Positions 8,091 through 15,612 of a stretch of 64,000 nucleotides of DNA are shown here, piece by piece. The position numbers and the translations under genes are program-made. The notes beneath the pieces are model-generated. The model saw only the letters and a program-made list of their open reading frames with translations. It searched no databases and was not told the DNA's origin. Where the stretch lies: the NCBI GenBank assembly GCA_031363915.1, contig JANLVI010000014.1, positions 1 through 64,000 on the forward strand, written 5' to 3'. Positions within the stretch are counted from its first letter, which is position 1. The number at the start of each line of letters is the position of its first letter. The DNA comes from JANLVI01 sp031363915. Its GTDB lineage: Bacteria > Vulcanimicrobiota > Vulcanimicrobiia > Vulcanimicrobiales > Vulcanimicrobiaceae.

Positions 8091-8095
8091 TCTCG

Positions 8096-8123
8096 CGCCT
8101 CGCAATTCTGCGGAGGCGTTTTT
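8096..8123 (+). terminator. Attenuator hairpin in the rplJ leader
   Basis: A stem of 9 bp with one bulge (8096-8104 with 8109-8118) and an ATTC loop, followed by five T. It lies upstream of the rplJ start, so it can only act as a conditional terminator in the leader, presumably controlled by L10 binding. Confidence 0.75.
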
Positions 8124-8145
8124 CATATCAGAAACGAGAGAGTCG

Positions 8146-8685
8146 ATGCCCACCGCCAAAAAACAAGCGACGATCGATGAACTCCGCGAGAAGCTGGCGA
8201 GCTCCAAAAACTTGTTCTTCACGAACTACGCCGGACTGACCGTCGAAGACATCACGAAGCTGCGCACCGAACTGCGCAAAGACGGGACGACGTTTTCCGT
8301 CGTCAAGAACACGCTCTTCTCGATCGCTGCCGGTGACGAGGTCGCCAAAGCGCTCGAATCGGTCCTCGCCGGACCGACCGGAGTGGTGTTCGCGGGCGCA
8401 GATCCCGTCGCGCCTGCCAAAGCCCTGAAAACATTTGCCGATGCCAACGCAGCGGTGAAGATCAAAGCAGCTTGGATCGACGGCGCGCTCGTCGATACGG
8501 CTGGAGTCAACGCGCTTGCGTCGCTTCCGCCGAAAATCGAACTGCTTTCCCGTCTCGTCGGTTCGCTCAAGAGTCCGTTGTCGGGTCTTGTGTACGTGCT
8601 CTCCGGCAATCAAAGCGGCCTCGTCCGCGCCCTCAATGCAGTCCGCGAGCAAAAAGCTGCCGCGGAAGCCGCTTCAGAAAACTAG
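8146..8685 (+). CDS. rplJ: 50S ribosomal protein L10
   Basis: A 179-residue protein forming the base of the ribosomal stalk, where it carries the L7/L12 dimers. The start at 8146 (MPTAKKQATIDELREKL) follows a GAGAGAG stretch by 3 bases. The usual landmarks are present: FFTNYAGLTVEDITKLR near the N-terminus, VVKNTLF, and GPTGVVFAG in the middle. The C-terminal helix (LVRALNAVREQKAA) binds L7/L12. A leader RNA and attenuator precede it, and rplL follows 12 bases after. Confidence 0.97.
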   Translation: MPTAKKQATIDELREKLASSKNLFFTNYAGLTVEDITKLRTELRKDGTTFSVVKNTLFSIAAGDEVAKALESVLAGPTGVVFAGADPVAPAKALKTFADANAAVKIKAAWIDGALVDTAGVNALASLPPKIELLSRLVGSLKSPLSGLVYVLSGNQSGLVRALNAVREQKAAAEAASEN

Positions 8686-8697
8686 GAGATACTTATC

Positions 8698-9069
8698 ATG
8701 TCCGTTGCCGAAATCATCGATCAAATCGATAACCTCAAAGTGCTCGAACTCAACGAACTCGTCAAATCGCTCGAAGAAAAGTATGGCGTTAGCGCCGCTG
8801 CTCCGGCTGCTGCCGCTCCCGCCGGTGGCGGAGCCGCTGCCGCTCCGGCTGCCGAGAAGACCGAATTCGACGTCGTCCTCACGGAAATCGGCGCCGAGAA
8901 GATCAAAGTCATCAAGGCTGTCCGCGAAGTCACCTCGCTCGGTCTGACCGAAGCGAAGGCGTTCGTGGAATCGGCTCCCAAAGCAATCAAGACCGGCATC
9001 ACCAAAGACGAAGCCGAGACGATCAAAAAGAAAATCGAAGAAGCCGGCGCGAAAGTCGAAATCAAGTAG
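8698..9069 (+). CDS. rplL: 50S ribosomal protein L7/L12
   Basis: A 123-residue stalk protein recruiting translation factors. The N-terminal dimerisation domain (1-35), an Ala/Pro/Gly hinge (about 36-55) and the globular C-terminal domain (EKTEFDVVL, GAEKIKVIKAVREVTSLGL, AKAFVESAPK) are all in place. The start is preceded by AGGAG with 7 bases between. A strong terminator lies just after it and rpoB does not follow, unlike the common rplJ-rplL-rpoB order. Confidence 0.98.
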   Translation: MSVAEIIDQIDNLKVLELNELVKSLEEKYGVSAAAPAAAAPAGGGAAAAPAAEKTEFDVVLTEIGAEKIKVIKAVREVTSLGLTEAKAFVESAPKAIKTGITKDEAETIKKKIEEAGAKVEIK

Positions 9070-9091
9070 TTTCGACCTTACCGGAATCAAA

Positions 9092-9123
9092 AAAAACCAC
9101 GCAGCGATGCGTGGTTTTTCTTT
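9092..9123 (+). terminator. Rho-independent terminator after rplL
   Basis: A perfect 12-bp stem (9092-9103 with 9108-9119) with a GCGA tetraloop and a T-rich tail. It ends the rplJL transcript. The following 160 bases to 9286 hold no recognisable gene. Confidence 0.95.
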
Positions 9124-9286
9124 GTCTTCGGGTCCACTATCCTCGTCGTTTTTACAAAAATGTAAGCTGAGCCGGAGCCCCGCCGGCATTTCCTCACGAG
9201 CCTCGCGATGGTACGACGCTCGGCGAAGGGGAGGCCGTCGGAAATGCGATGCCGGGAAGTTCGCTTGGCGTCGTCATGTTGCTGGC

Positions 9287-10111
9287 TTAGATATCGGCGT
9301 TCAGGCGCGCGTGCACGAGCAACGCATTCGCCGCCACTTCAAAATGCTCGCGCTTGACGAGCCAAAACGCGCCGACGCTATCGAAATCGATGACGCCCGC
9401 TATGCGGCCACTACCGACGACGGCGTGCGCTGATACTTCGCCGCGAGCTTCGCGCACGAGGAACGTCGCGGGATCGACGAAGAGATCGGTGAGCGGATGC
9501 ATTTCAGGATTGCGATAAGCGCGGAGGTGCAGATGATACGCGTCGCTTCCATCGTGCATTCCGCGTCCGACGAGATCGATGTGATAGTCCCGTACACTGT
9601 TGACGCGAACCGTTCCGATGATCCGCGCTCCACCAAGCGCCGAGGATGCGTCGTTTGCTTGCGCTGTAGCCCTCTCTTGCGGTGCTCCAAGCGCTAAGAC
9701 AGCCGATCCCGCTGGGATTAAAAGCGCTCCCGAGCATGGGGAGGCCTTTGCGTCGGCGATGTCTTGGGAGACTGCACTGCCGTCGCGCGTGCGTACGTAA
9801 ACCTGATATGTGCGGTTGCTATCGCCGTGATGGATGTTGAGGCTCATGCCAGAGCTCGTGCACGCCAAGCGGAAATTTCGTCCGGAGACCCTTTCACGAA
9901 ACGCGACGTAGGCCGGAATCGATGCATCCTTCATGGCCGCTACGGAGCGCAGATAGATCGCTTCGGGCGTGAGGGTCGGCAGAGCCGTAGAAGTGGTTTC
10001 GGGATCGGCGATCGCGACGAGACACGTTGCTACGAACATGCTCAGGCCGATGAGACTCGTCAGAATTTGGCTATTGGTGCGCATTGTAACGGGCCTCATC
10101 GACGACCTCAT
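9287..10111 (-). CDS. Secreted protein of unknown function
   Basis: A 274-residue protein with an N-terminal hydrophobic signal (SLIGLSMFVATCLVAIA) and then a soluble, strand-rich body. I see no catalytic motif. Repeated short strands such as YHIDLVGRGMHDG, YHLHLRAYRNPEMHPLTDLFVDPATF and GVIDFDSVGAFWLVKREHF suggest a beta-sandwich or lipocalin/LolA-like shape, known mainly from hypothetical proteins. Possible starts are 10111, 10099 (GAGG 7 bases upstream) and 10084; the signal peptide survives with each. Its 5' end overlaps an upstream hydrolase fragment, suggesting a rearranged neighbourhood. Confidence 0.72.
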   Translation of the reverse strand: MRSSMRPVTMRTNSQILTSLIGLSMFVATCLVAIADPETTSTALPTLTPEAIYLRSVAAMKDASIPAYVAFRERVSGRNFRLACTSSGMSLNIHHGDSNRTYQVYVRTRDGSAVSQDIADAKASPCSGALLIPAGSAVLALGAPQERATAQANDASSALGGARIIGTVRVNSVRDYHIDLVGRGMHDGSDAYHLHLRAYRNPEMHPLTDLFVDPATFLVREARGEVSAHAVVGSGRIAGVIDFDSVGAFWLVKREHFEVAANALLVHARLNADI

Positions 10112-10433
10112 TCACCGCGGAAACCACCGCCGCGGGATGATCGAGCGGAATGGAGTGCTGCGAGCCGGCGATCACGCGATTCGTACCTCGCGAAGATACC
10201 TCAGCGATTTTATCGTTCAAATATTTATGTTCTCTCCATGCTGCCCGTTGTTGCGCTACTGGGATAGGGTCGTTGCCAGTTTTATTTTCTTGCAAATCGC
10301 CCTGCTCGGATTCGGTTAGAACGATGAGCGGTAAGTCGCCGTACGGGCGTTGCTCCGCTCGCACGTCAGCCGCACTCTTTGTCAACGCCTCGGCTTCCAG
10401 TGCATAATCTCGCCAAAACGGCGTCCGCGACAT
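10071..10433 (-). pseudogene. Alpha/beta hydrolase, C-terminal fragment
   Basis: The frame encodes the last ~115 residues of an alpha/beta hydrolase. FWRDYALEAEAL, then LPLIVLTES and a final RVIAGSQHSIPLDHPAAVVSAV match the region around the catalytic histidine (SQHSIPLDHP) in the usual GHYIQLDRP-type motif. The nucleophile elbow and the whole N-terminal half are absent. The upstream DNA instead holds a mazF relic on the other strand. The 3' end overlaps the start of the secreted protein gene. It is best read as a truncated relic, though it could still be translated. Confidence 0.6.
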
Positions 10434-10461
10434 ATGCTCGGCCGCAACCTCTGCTACCGCG

Positions 10462-10749
10462 CAGTCTTGGGGATCGACTTGGGGGCAACGAAATGCACCT
10501 CGTTCTTTCGCTTTGCGCTTATAACCAGAAGACCTCGTTGTCGGTGGGTGTTCCGATTACTTCGAAGCGCAAAGGCTATCCCTTTGAAGTTGCTTTGCCA
10601 AAAAAAACTCGATCGCCGGCGTTGCCTTGGTCGATCAGATCAAGAGTCTCGATTGGCGTGTACGTCTGGCAGACTTCGCAGAAGAAGTTTCGCCGACAAC
10701 CGTCCATGCGATCCGCCAGCTTCTCGCGGCTTTTCTTGAGCTAACCTGA
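10462..10749 (+). pseudogene. mazF-type toxin relic with frameshifts
   Basis: Pieces of a MazF/PemK endoribonuclease follow each other in different frames. They are a degenerate start, then NEMHLVLSLCAYNQKTSL with PITSKRKGYPFEVALPKK, then IAGVALVDQIKSLDWR and a well-preserved C-terminus ending in VHAIRQLLAAFLELT. The last switch falls at an eight-A run (10600-10607); nine As would restore the frame, so a one-base loss (or sequencing error) is likely there. A further frame change lies near 10490. No MazE is seen. The rest of the gap (10434-10461 and 10750-10978) holds nothing I can recognise. Confidence 0.7.
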
Positions 10750-10978
10750 AGAGTATGGCCTCGAACCCGTGAGCGGAATTCCCAAAGTCCTCACCGATCG
10801 CTTGGTCCTCATATCGATCGTTATCGAATGACGACCGCGACTTCGCGCTGATCAACCGATATGTCGCAGTCGTTCATGAAAAAAGTACGTACGGTACATT
10901 CTTTCCCACGAGAATTTTGAAACGCGCGACGGCCACCTAGTCGCCTCCGATGCCATCGAGCCGGTTCCGAAGGACGCG

Positions 10979-12346
10979 TCATCGATCTGCACGCGACTCT
11001 GCTGGAGTTCTCAGGCGAATCCGTCCCCGCATGACGACCAGCCCGAGTACAATCCACGCAAGAACGATAGCGGGGTAGGATGCTGCAGGTCCGGCGGGGA
11101 TCGGGATGACGTTGGCGATGAATGTTGCGGACAGGGCGAGTAAGGCGATAACCGGGATCGCACGCTGCCACCGCGTCCACTGCGCCCTAAAGAGGCGCAA
11201 TGCCGCGATTTGAACGGCGCCGTATATGATGATGAGGGCGAGCGTTGCGATCGTTCCGCACGCGGCGAACGTGTCGATCCCACCGATGTGCGCGCTACCG
11301 AATCCGATCGCTGTAATCGCACCGAGCGCGAGCACGAGGAGAAATGCCGAGGTGGGCGTTCCGCTTGCGCCGCCGACACGAGCGAGACGTCGGTCGAAGT
11401 GTCCGTCTTGGGCGAAAGCGTAGAGCAGACGCGCCGCGGCGGTCGCCGATCCGAGGGTTGCTGCAAAGGCGGAAATCGCCGCACCGATCATCACAAGCGA
11501 GGACACCGTGCCGCTCGTGTAGCGCGTCGCAAGGTCGCCGAGCGGCGATCCGGATGCGGCGAACGACGCGACGCCCTTTGCATCCAAGCCGAACCCTATC
11601 GACTGCGCGAACGCGACGAAAACGTAAAGCAGACCGGCAAGAACGACGCTGCCGATAATTGCGCGCGGGATCGTGCGCGTCGGGTTGAGCGACTCCGCAC
11701 CTAACACCGCGGCGCCTTCGAAGCCGGCAAACGAGAGGAGCGAAAAGACGGTGGCGAGTCCCAGTCCTTTGAGATTGCTCGCCGTCGGATCGATGGTAAA
11801 GGCGGCGAAAGAAGCGCCGTGAGCGCCGCCGCGCGCGAGAATGAGGATCGAGAGGACGACGATGGCGGCAACCGAGATGCCTTCGATCGCGAGCATCGCA
11901 CGTGATGACGTTCGTGCCGGACGTGTGCCGACGTACGCGCAAACGGCAAGGCATGAGAGCGCAAGCGGCAGCCAGACCCAGCCGACAAGCGCGAATGCGG
12001 ATGAGGCGAACGCGCCGAATTCCGCTGCCGATCCTGCGGTGAACAAGAAGTACGCGAGCAAGAGCGTCCAACCCGAGAGACGGCCGGCGAGCGGGCCAAG
12101 TCCGCGCGCGTTAAATTCGCCGACGGAGGCCGGGCTCGCATACGCGCGCGCAAACGTGATGAACGCAAACGCAACGCACCCGACGATCGCAAACGCGAGG
12201 ACGAACGATAACGGCACTGCGGGGCCCGCGTATTGTGCGGCGAGGGCCCCGTTGAGCGCCATCGCTGCAGTCGGAGCCATCATCGCAACGGAGATACCCG
12301 CGGTTTCAAAAACGCCCAGTGCCCGGCGTAGCGGGGGTTCGTTCAC
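10979..12346 (-). CDS. APC-superfamily permease
   Basis: A 455-residue integral membrane protein with about 12 hydrophobic segments, a usual size for amino acid-polyamine-organocation transporters. The first helix carries the family's unwound GISVAMMAPTAAM region, and the loop SFAGFEGAAVLGAE in helix 6 matches the substrate-site signature. The GTG start overlaps the stop of the amidase gene in a GTGA arrangement, so the two are translationally coupled. That suggests uptake of an amide, or export of the product or a related amine. The true substrate cannot be read from the sequence. Confidence 0.88.
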   Translation of the reverse strand: MNEPPLRRALGVFETAGISVAMMAPTAAMALNGALAAQYAGPAVPLSFVLAFAIVGCVAFAFITFARAYASPASVGEFNARGLGPLAGRLSGWTLLLAYFLFTAGSAAEFGAFASSAFALVGWVWLPLALSCLAVCAYVGTRPARTSSRAMLAIEGISVAAIVVLSILILARGGAHGASFAAFTIDPTASNLKGLGLATVFSLLSFAGFEGAAVLGAESLNPTRTIPRAIIGSVVLAGLLYVFVAFAQSIGFGLDAKGVASFAASGSPLGDLATRYTSGTVSSLVMIGAAISAFAATLGSATAAARLLYAFAQDGHFDRRLARVGGASGTPTSAFLLVLALGAITAIGFGSAHIGGIDTFAACGTIATLALIIIYGAVQIAALRLFRAQWTRWQRAIPVIALLALSATFIANVIPIPAGPAASYPAIVLAWIVLGLVVMRGRIRLRTPAESRADR

Positions 12347-13251
12347 GCGAGCAACGCCGCGTCGATGTGGAGTGAGACGACCCAGTTCGGGACGTCGACG
12401 ATTTCACTAATCTTCAAATCACCCGCAACGCTGGCGAGCAGATACGCGTCGATCTCCGAGAGCGACGTGCGGCGCACGATCTCCGCGATCATGGCGCTCG
12501 TGGCATCACGCGCGGCCGCGTGAAGGTCGGGACCGATGCCGGTTGTCGCAAACGCGCGACCGGTGCGCTGGGAGCGCGGATCGGTGAGCACCATCGGCGC
12601 CGGTAAGCAGCGGTTGCGGTCGATCGAGATGCGGAGCGTCGCGACGCTCGTCGTTTCGATCGCGGTACCGCAGACTTCGCCGTCGCCTTGTGCGGCGTGT
12701 CCGTCGCCAAGCGAAAGCAACGCGCCATCGACGGCGACCGGAAGGTACAGCGTGGCGCCTGCGCCGACGTGGCGGATGTCCATGTTGCCGCCATATTTCG
12801 TAGGCGGAACGACGGAGAACGCCCCGGCTTCGGCGGGTGCGACGCCGATCGTTCCGATCATCGGCACACTCGGCAGCTTCATCCCCGTGAACAACGCGAT
12901 CGTGCCGTCCGCGATCCGCGAGACGCGCAGGGCCGGTTCGGTGAAGCGATCCGCGAGTAATCCAAAGCCGGGAATGTTCGCCGTCCAGCCCCATGCGTCG
13001 ACGTCGAGCGAGAGAATCTCGATGACGAGCGCGTCGCCGGGCCTCGCTCCATCGACATAAATCGGCCCGGTGACGGGATTGATTCGGCCGAAGTCGAGTG
13101 TCGCAAGCGCGCTTGCGCGCGAGTCGGCGGCGAGTTGTCCGCCTGAGGCGTTTTCGAGTTCGACTTCGATCGTATCGCCGGGCGCGATGCGAATCACCGG
13201 CGTGATGGAATGATCCCAAACGCCGTGCGTCTGCGTGCGCTTTAAATGCAT
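12343..13251 (-). CDS. Acetamidase/formamidase family protein
   Basis: An FmdA/AmdA-type hydrolase that would split a short amide to the acid and ammonia. The N-terminal beta region (PVIRIAPGDTIEVELENASGG), NPVTGPIYVDGARPGDAL, the glycine-rich TKYGGNMDIRH and LGDGHAAQGDGEVCGTA segments match the family's active-site loops. The ATG at 13251 is preferred because family similarity begins just after it; a TTG at 13293 would add 14 residues with a CPAC pair. It is the first gene of a coupled pair with the permease. Confidence 0.88.
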   Translation of the reverse strand: MHLKRTQTHGVWDHSITPVIRIAPGDTIEVELENASGGQLAADSRASALATLDFGRINPVTGPIYVDGARPGDALVIEILSLDVDAWGWTANIPGFGLLADRFTEPALRVSRIADGTIALFTGMKLPSVPMIGTIGVAPAEAGAFSVVPPTKYGGNMDIRHVGAGATLYLPVAVDGALLSLGDGHAAQGDGEVCGTAIETTSVATLRISIDRNRCLPAPMVLTDPRSQRTGRAFATTGIGPDLHAAARDATSAMIAEIVRRTSLSEIDAYLLASVAGDLKISEIVDVPNWVVSLHIDAALLA

Positions 13252-13308
13252 CGTGTTCGTTTCGCACGCCGGGCAGCGCTCCCATTCCGACAAACGTTGC
13301 GCCTGCGG

Positions 13309-13470
13309 CTACGCGTTCTTGATCGCGTCGTAGATGACGCGGAACGCCGCCGCCGTCTCCGTGTCGTCCCAGTCACCGTTGTGATTGTCGAGCATCGCTG
13401 CCGTCAGTTGGACGGCAATTTTCTTGAGTTCGATCTCACGCTCGTCGATGACCGCGCAAGTCGGGGTCAA
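13309..13470 (-). CDS. Small protein of unknown function
   Basis: About 53 residues if translation starts at the TTG at 13470. The frame is open further, to 13515, but that part overlaps the terminator of the upstream peptidase gene. The visible part is acidic and helical (DEREIELKKIAVQL, then a DDTETAAAFRVIYDAIKNA end) and looks protein-like rather than like a shadow frame. It sits 57 bases before the amidase gene on the same strand. No ribosome binding site is obvious and I do not recognise the family. Confidence 0.45.
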   Translation of the reverse strand: MTPTCAVIDEREIELKKIAVQLTAAMLDNHNGDWDDTETAAAFRVIYDAIKNA

Positions 13471-13487
13471 GTTGCGCGAATCGAGAC

Positions 13488-13523
13488 AAAAAAAGCGCGC
13501 TCCCGAGCCGAGCACGCCTTTTT
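13488..13523 (-). terminator. Terminator after the first M13 peptidase gene
   Basis: Read on the minus strand this is a GC-rich stem of about 10 bp with two G-U wobbles, a 7-base loop and a seven-U tail. On the plus strand the same two pairs would be mismatches, so it is built for the minus strand. It starts 17 bases after the stop at 13540. Confidence 0.82.
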
Positions 13524-13539
13524 GACTACGAGGTCGCAG

Positions 13540-15603
13540 CTACCAGATCTGACAGCGGTCTTTTTTTACCATCTTGTCGGTCGCAGAGCATTTGAAAGCC
13601 GCAGCGAATTCGGGCATGTTTACCAGCGTGCCGATCACGCGGAACTTATTGAGCGGATGTTCGTTGGTTTTCATCTGCGCGCGCTCGGCCTTGTCGGTCG
13701 CCTTTTGCTGCCAGACGGTCGCGAAGGCGATGAAGAAGCGTTGCTCTGGCGTATAGCCATCGATCATCTTGTGCGATTTGTACTCGGGTGTCTTTTGGAA
13801 GGCTTTGTAGGCGATCGTCAAGCCGCCGAGATCCGCGATCGCCTCACCCGTGACGAGCTTGCCGTCTTCGTGGGCGTCGGGCGCGGTGCCAAACGCGTCG
13901 TACTCGCTTACGATGCAGTCCTTGCGTGCATCGAAGTTCTTGGTATCCGCAGCCGTCCACCACTCGATACGGTTGCCGGTCGCGTCGTACTGCCGGCCCT
14001 GATCGTCAAAGCCGTGCGTCATTTCGTGACCGATCACCGCGCCCGCGGCGCCGTAGTTGAGCGCGTCGTCGTTCTTCTCGCTGAAGAACGGCGTCTGGAG
14101 AATACCGGCGGGAAAGACGATTTCGTTGTTGGCGGGATTATAGTACGCATTGACCGTCGGCGGCGTCATACCCCATTCGGCGCGGTCGACGGGTTTGCCG
14201 ATGCGTGTGACGTCGTCGTTCCAGAAGAACGTGCTGGCAGCCAAGGCATTCGTGGCGAAGGGCGCGTCGGTGATGGTGAGCTTCGCATACGACTTCCACG
14301 TGTCTGGGTAGCCGATTTTCTTGGTGAACGCGGTGAGTTTCTTTTCCGCGTAGACTTGCGTCGGCGAACTCATCCACGGCAGCGTCTTGATGTCGGCGGC
14401 GAGCGTCGTTTGCAAGTTATTCACGAGCGCGAGCGCCTTGGCTTTCGCGCCTGGCGAGAAATTGCGTGCGACATAGGCCTGGCCTAGCGCTTCGCCGAGT
14501 ACGCGGTCCGTTGCCGCAACGCAGCGTTCCCAACGCGGCTGCTGCTCTTTTGCGCCGCCGAGCTCGACGCCGCGGAAGGCGAAGTTCGCATCTACGAATT
14601 TCTTCGGCAGCGAGCCGGTATAGGTATCGATGAGTTTGAATCGCATGTACGCTTTCCAGTCGGCAATCGACTCGGAAGCGAGTTGCGCGTTCAGCCCCTT
14701 GATGAAGTTCGGGTGCGCGTTGTTGAGCGAGGCGAACGTCGGTGCGCCTTCAGCGGCGAAGTACGCCTTGAAGTCGATGGCCGGTGCCATCGCCTGCAAA
14801 TCCGCAAGCGGCATGGGATGATAGCTGAGCGCGGGATCGCGCAACTCGACGCGTCGTAGCGTGTATTGCGCGATCGCGGTTTCGGTTGCCAACACGCTTT
14901 GCGCTTCGGTTGCGGCCGTCACCGGATCGTCGCCGAGGTTCGTGAACTGCGTCGTGATATATGTGACGTACTTCGCGCGGATGTCTTTGGATTTGTCATC
15001 GTCGCCCGTGTAGTAATCACGGTTGAGGCTGAGGCCGCCTTGGCTAACTTCCGCGATCTGTTTGCTCGAGTCTTTGTCGTCTTGCGTCGAGCCTGAATTG
15101 AAGAGCGTGCCGACGCCGACCGTGCGCAGGTGTGCCGACTCGAGTATCAGGGCGTTCACATCCGCGATCGCATCGATCTTCGCGAGTTCCGGTTGTAGCG
15201 GCGTGATGCCGGCGGCTTCGACTGCGGGTTCGTTCATGCAGGAGCGGTAAAACGCGCCGACTTTCTGCTCGTTCGTCCCGGCCGCGGCGGTCGTATTTTT
15301 CGCGGCGGCTTCGAGCGTTTCGTGGACGACATCGCGATTGCGCTCGGACATCGCGGTGAGCGAGCCGTACGCGCCGTATTTCGCGGGAATTTCGTGACTT
15401 GCGATCCAGCCGCCGTTGGCAAACTGATAGAAATCATCGCACGCCTTACACGTCGGATCGAAGTTGGCTTTCGTGATCCCGGCCGTCGCGGCAGACGCCC
15501 CGGGAGATGCGCCGACCGGCAGCGGGCCGCGATACACGGCGGTGAAGGCTAGGGCGCTTAGCGCTGCCACACCGATGGAACGGAGAGGAAGACTGAATCG
15601 CAC
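13540..15603 (-). CDS. M13 (neprilysin-like) zinc metallopeptidase, secreted
   Basis: A 687-residue oligopeptidase with an N-terminal signal peptide (about 1-36) and both M13 domains. The conserved CKACDDFYQFANGGW start, the substrate-binding NAYYNPANNEIVFPAG and zinc motif VIGHEMTHGFDDQG (HExxH) are present. The third ligand is in GEAIADLGGLTIAYKAF, and the family's C-terminal CxxW appears as CQIW. It should cut short peptides outside the cytoplasmic membrane. A second copy lies 9 bases upstream on the same strand, so the two are probably cotranscribed. A terminator follows. Confidence 0.96.
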   Translation of the reverse strand: MRFSLPLRSIGVAALSALAFTAVYRGPLPVGASPGASAATAGITKANFDPTCKACDDFYQFANGGWIASHEIPAKYGAYGSLTAMSERNRDVVHETLEAAAKNTTAAAGTNEQKVGAFYRSCMNEPAVEAAGITPLQPELAKIDAIADVNALILESAHLRTVGVGTLFNSGSTQDDKDSSKQIAEVSQGGLSLNRDYYTGDDDKSKDIRAKYVTYITTQFTNLGDDPVTAATEAQSVLATETAIAQYTLRRVELRDPALSYHPMPLADLQAMAPAIDFKAYFAAEGAPTFASLNNAHPNFIKGLNAQLASESIADWKAYMRFKLIDTYTGSLPKKFVDANFAFRGVELGGAKEQQPRWERCVAATDRVLGEALGQAYVARNFSPGAKAKALALVNNLQTTLAADIKTLPWMSSPTQVYAEKKLTAFTKKIGYPDTWKSYAKLTITDAPFATNALAASTFFWNDDVTRIGKPVDRAEWGMTPPTVNAYYNPANNEIVFPAGILQTPFFSEKNDDALNYGAAGAVIGHEMTHGFDDQGRQYDATGNRIEWWTAADTKNFDARKDCIVSEYDAFGTAPDAHEDGKLVTGEAIADLGGLTIAYKAFQKTPEYKSHKMIDGYTPEQRFFIAFATVWQQKATDKAERAQMKTNEHPLNKFRVIGTLVNMPEFAAAFKCSATDKMVKKDRCQIW

Positions 15604-15612
15604 GGGTGCTCC

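Noticed and set aside
9186..9255. Inverted sequences GCATTTCC and GGAAATGC after the rplL terminator
   Set aside because: They are 46 bases apart in a stretch without a gene and lack a T-run or flanking duplication. Too weak to call an element.
10462..10500. GIDLGATK peptide suggesting a ROK-family kinase
   Set aside because: It is only eight residues in a degenerate stretch and is better explained as the damaged start of mazF.
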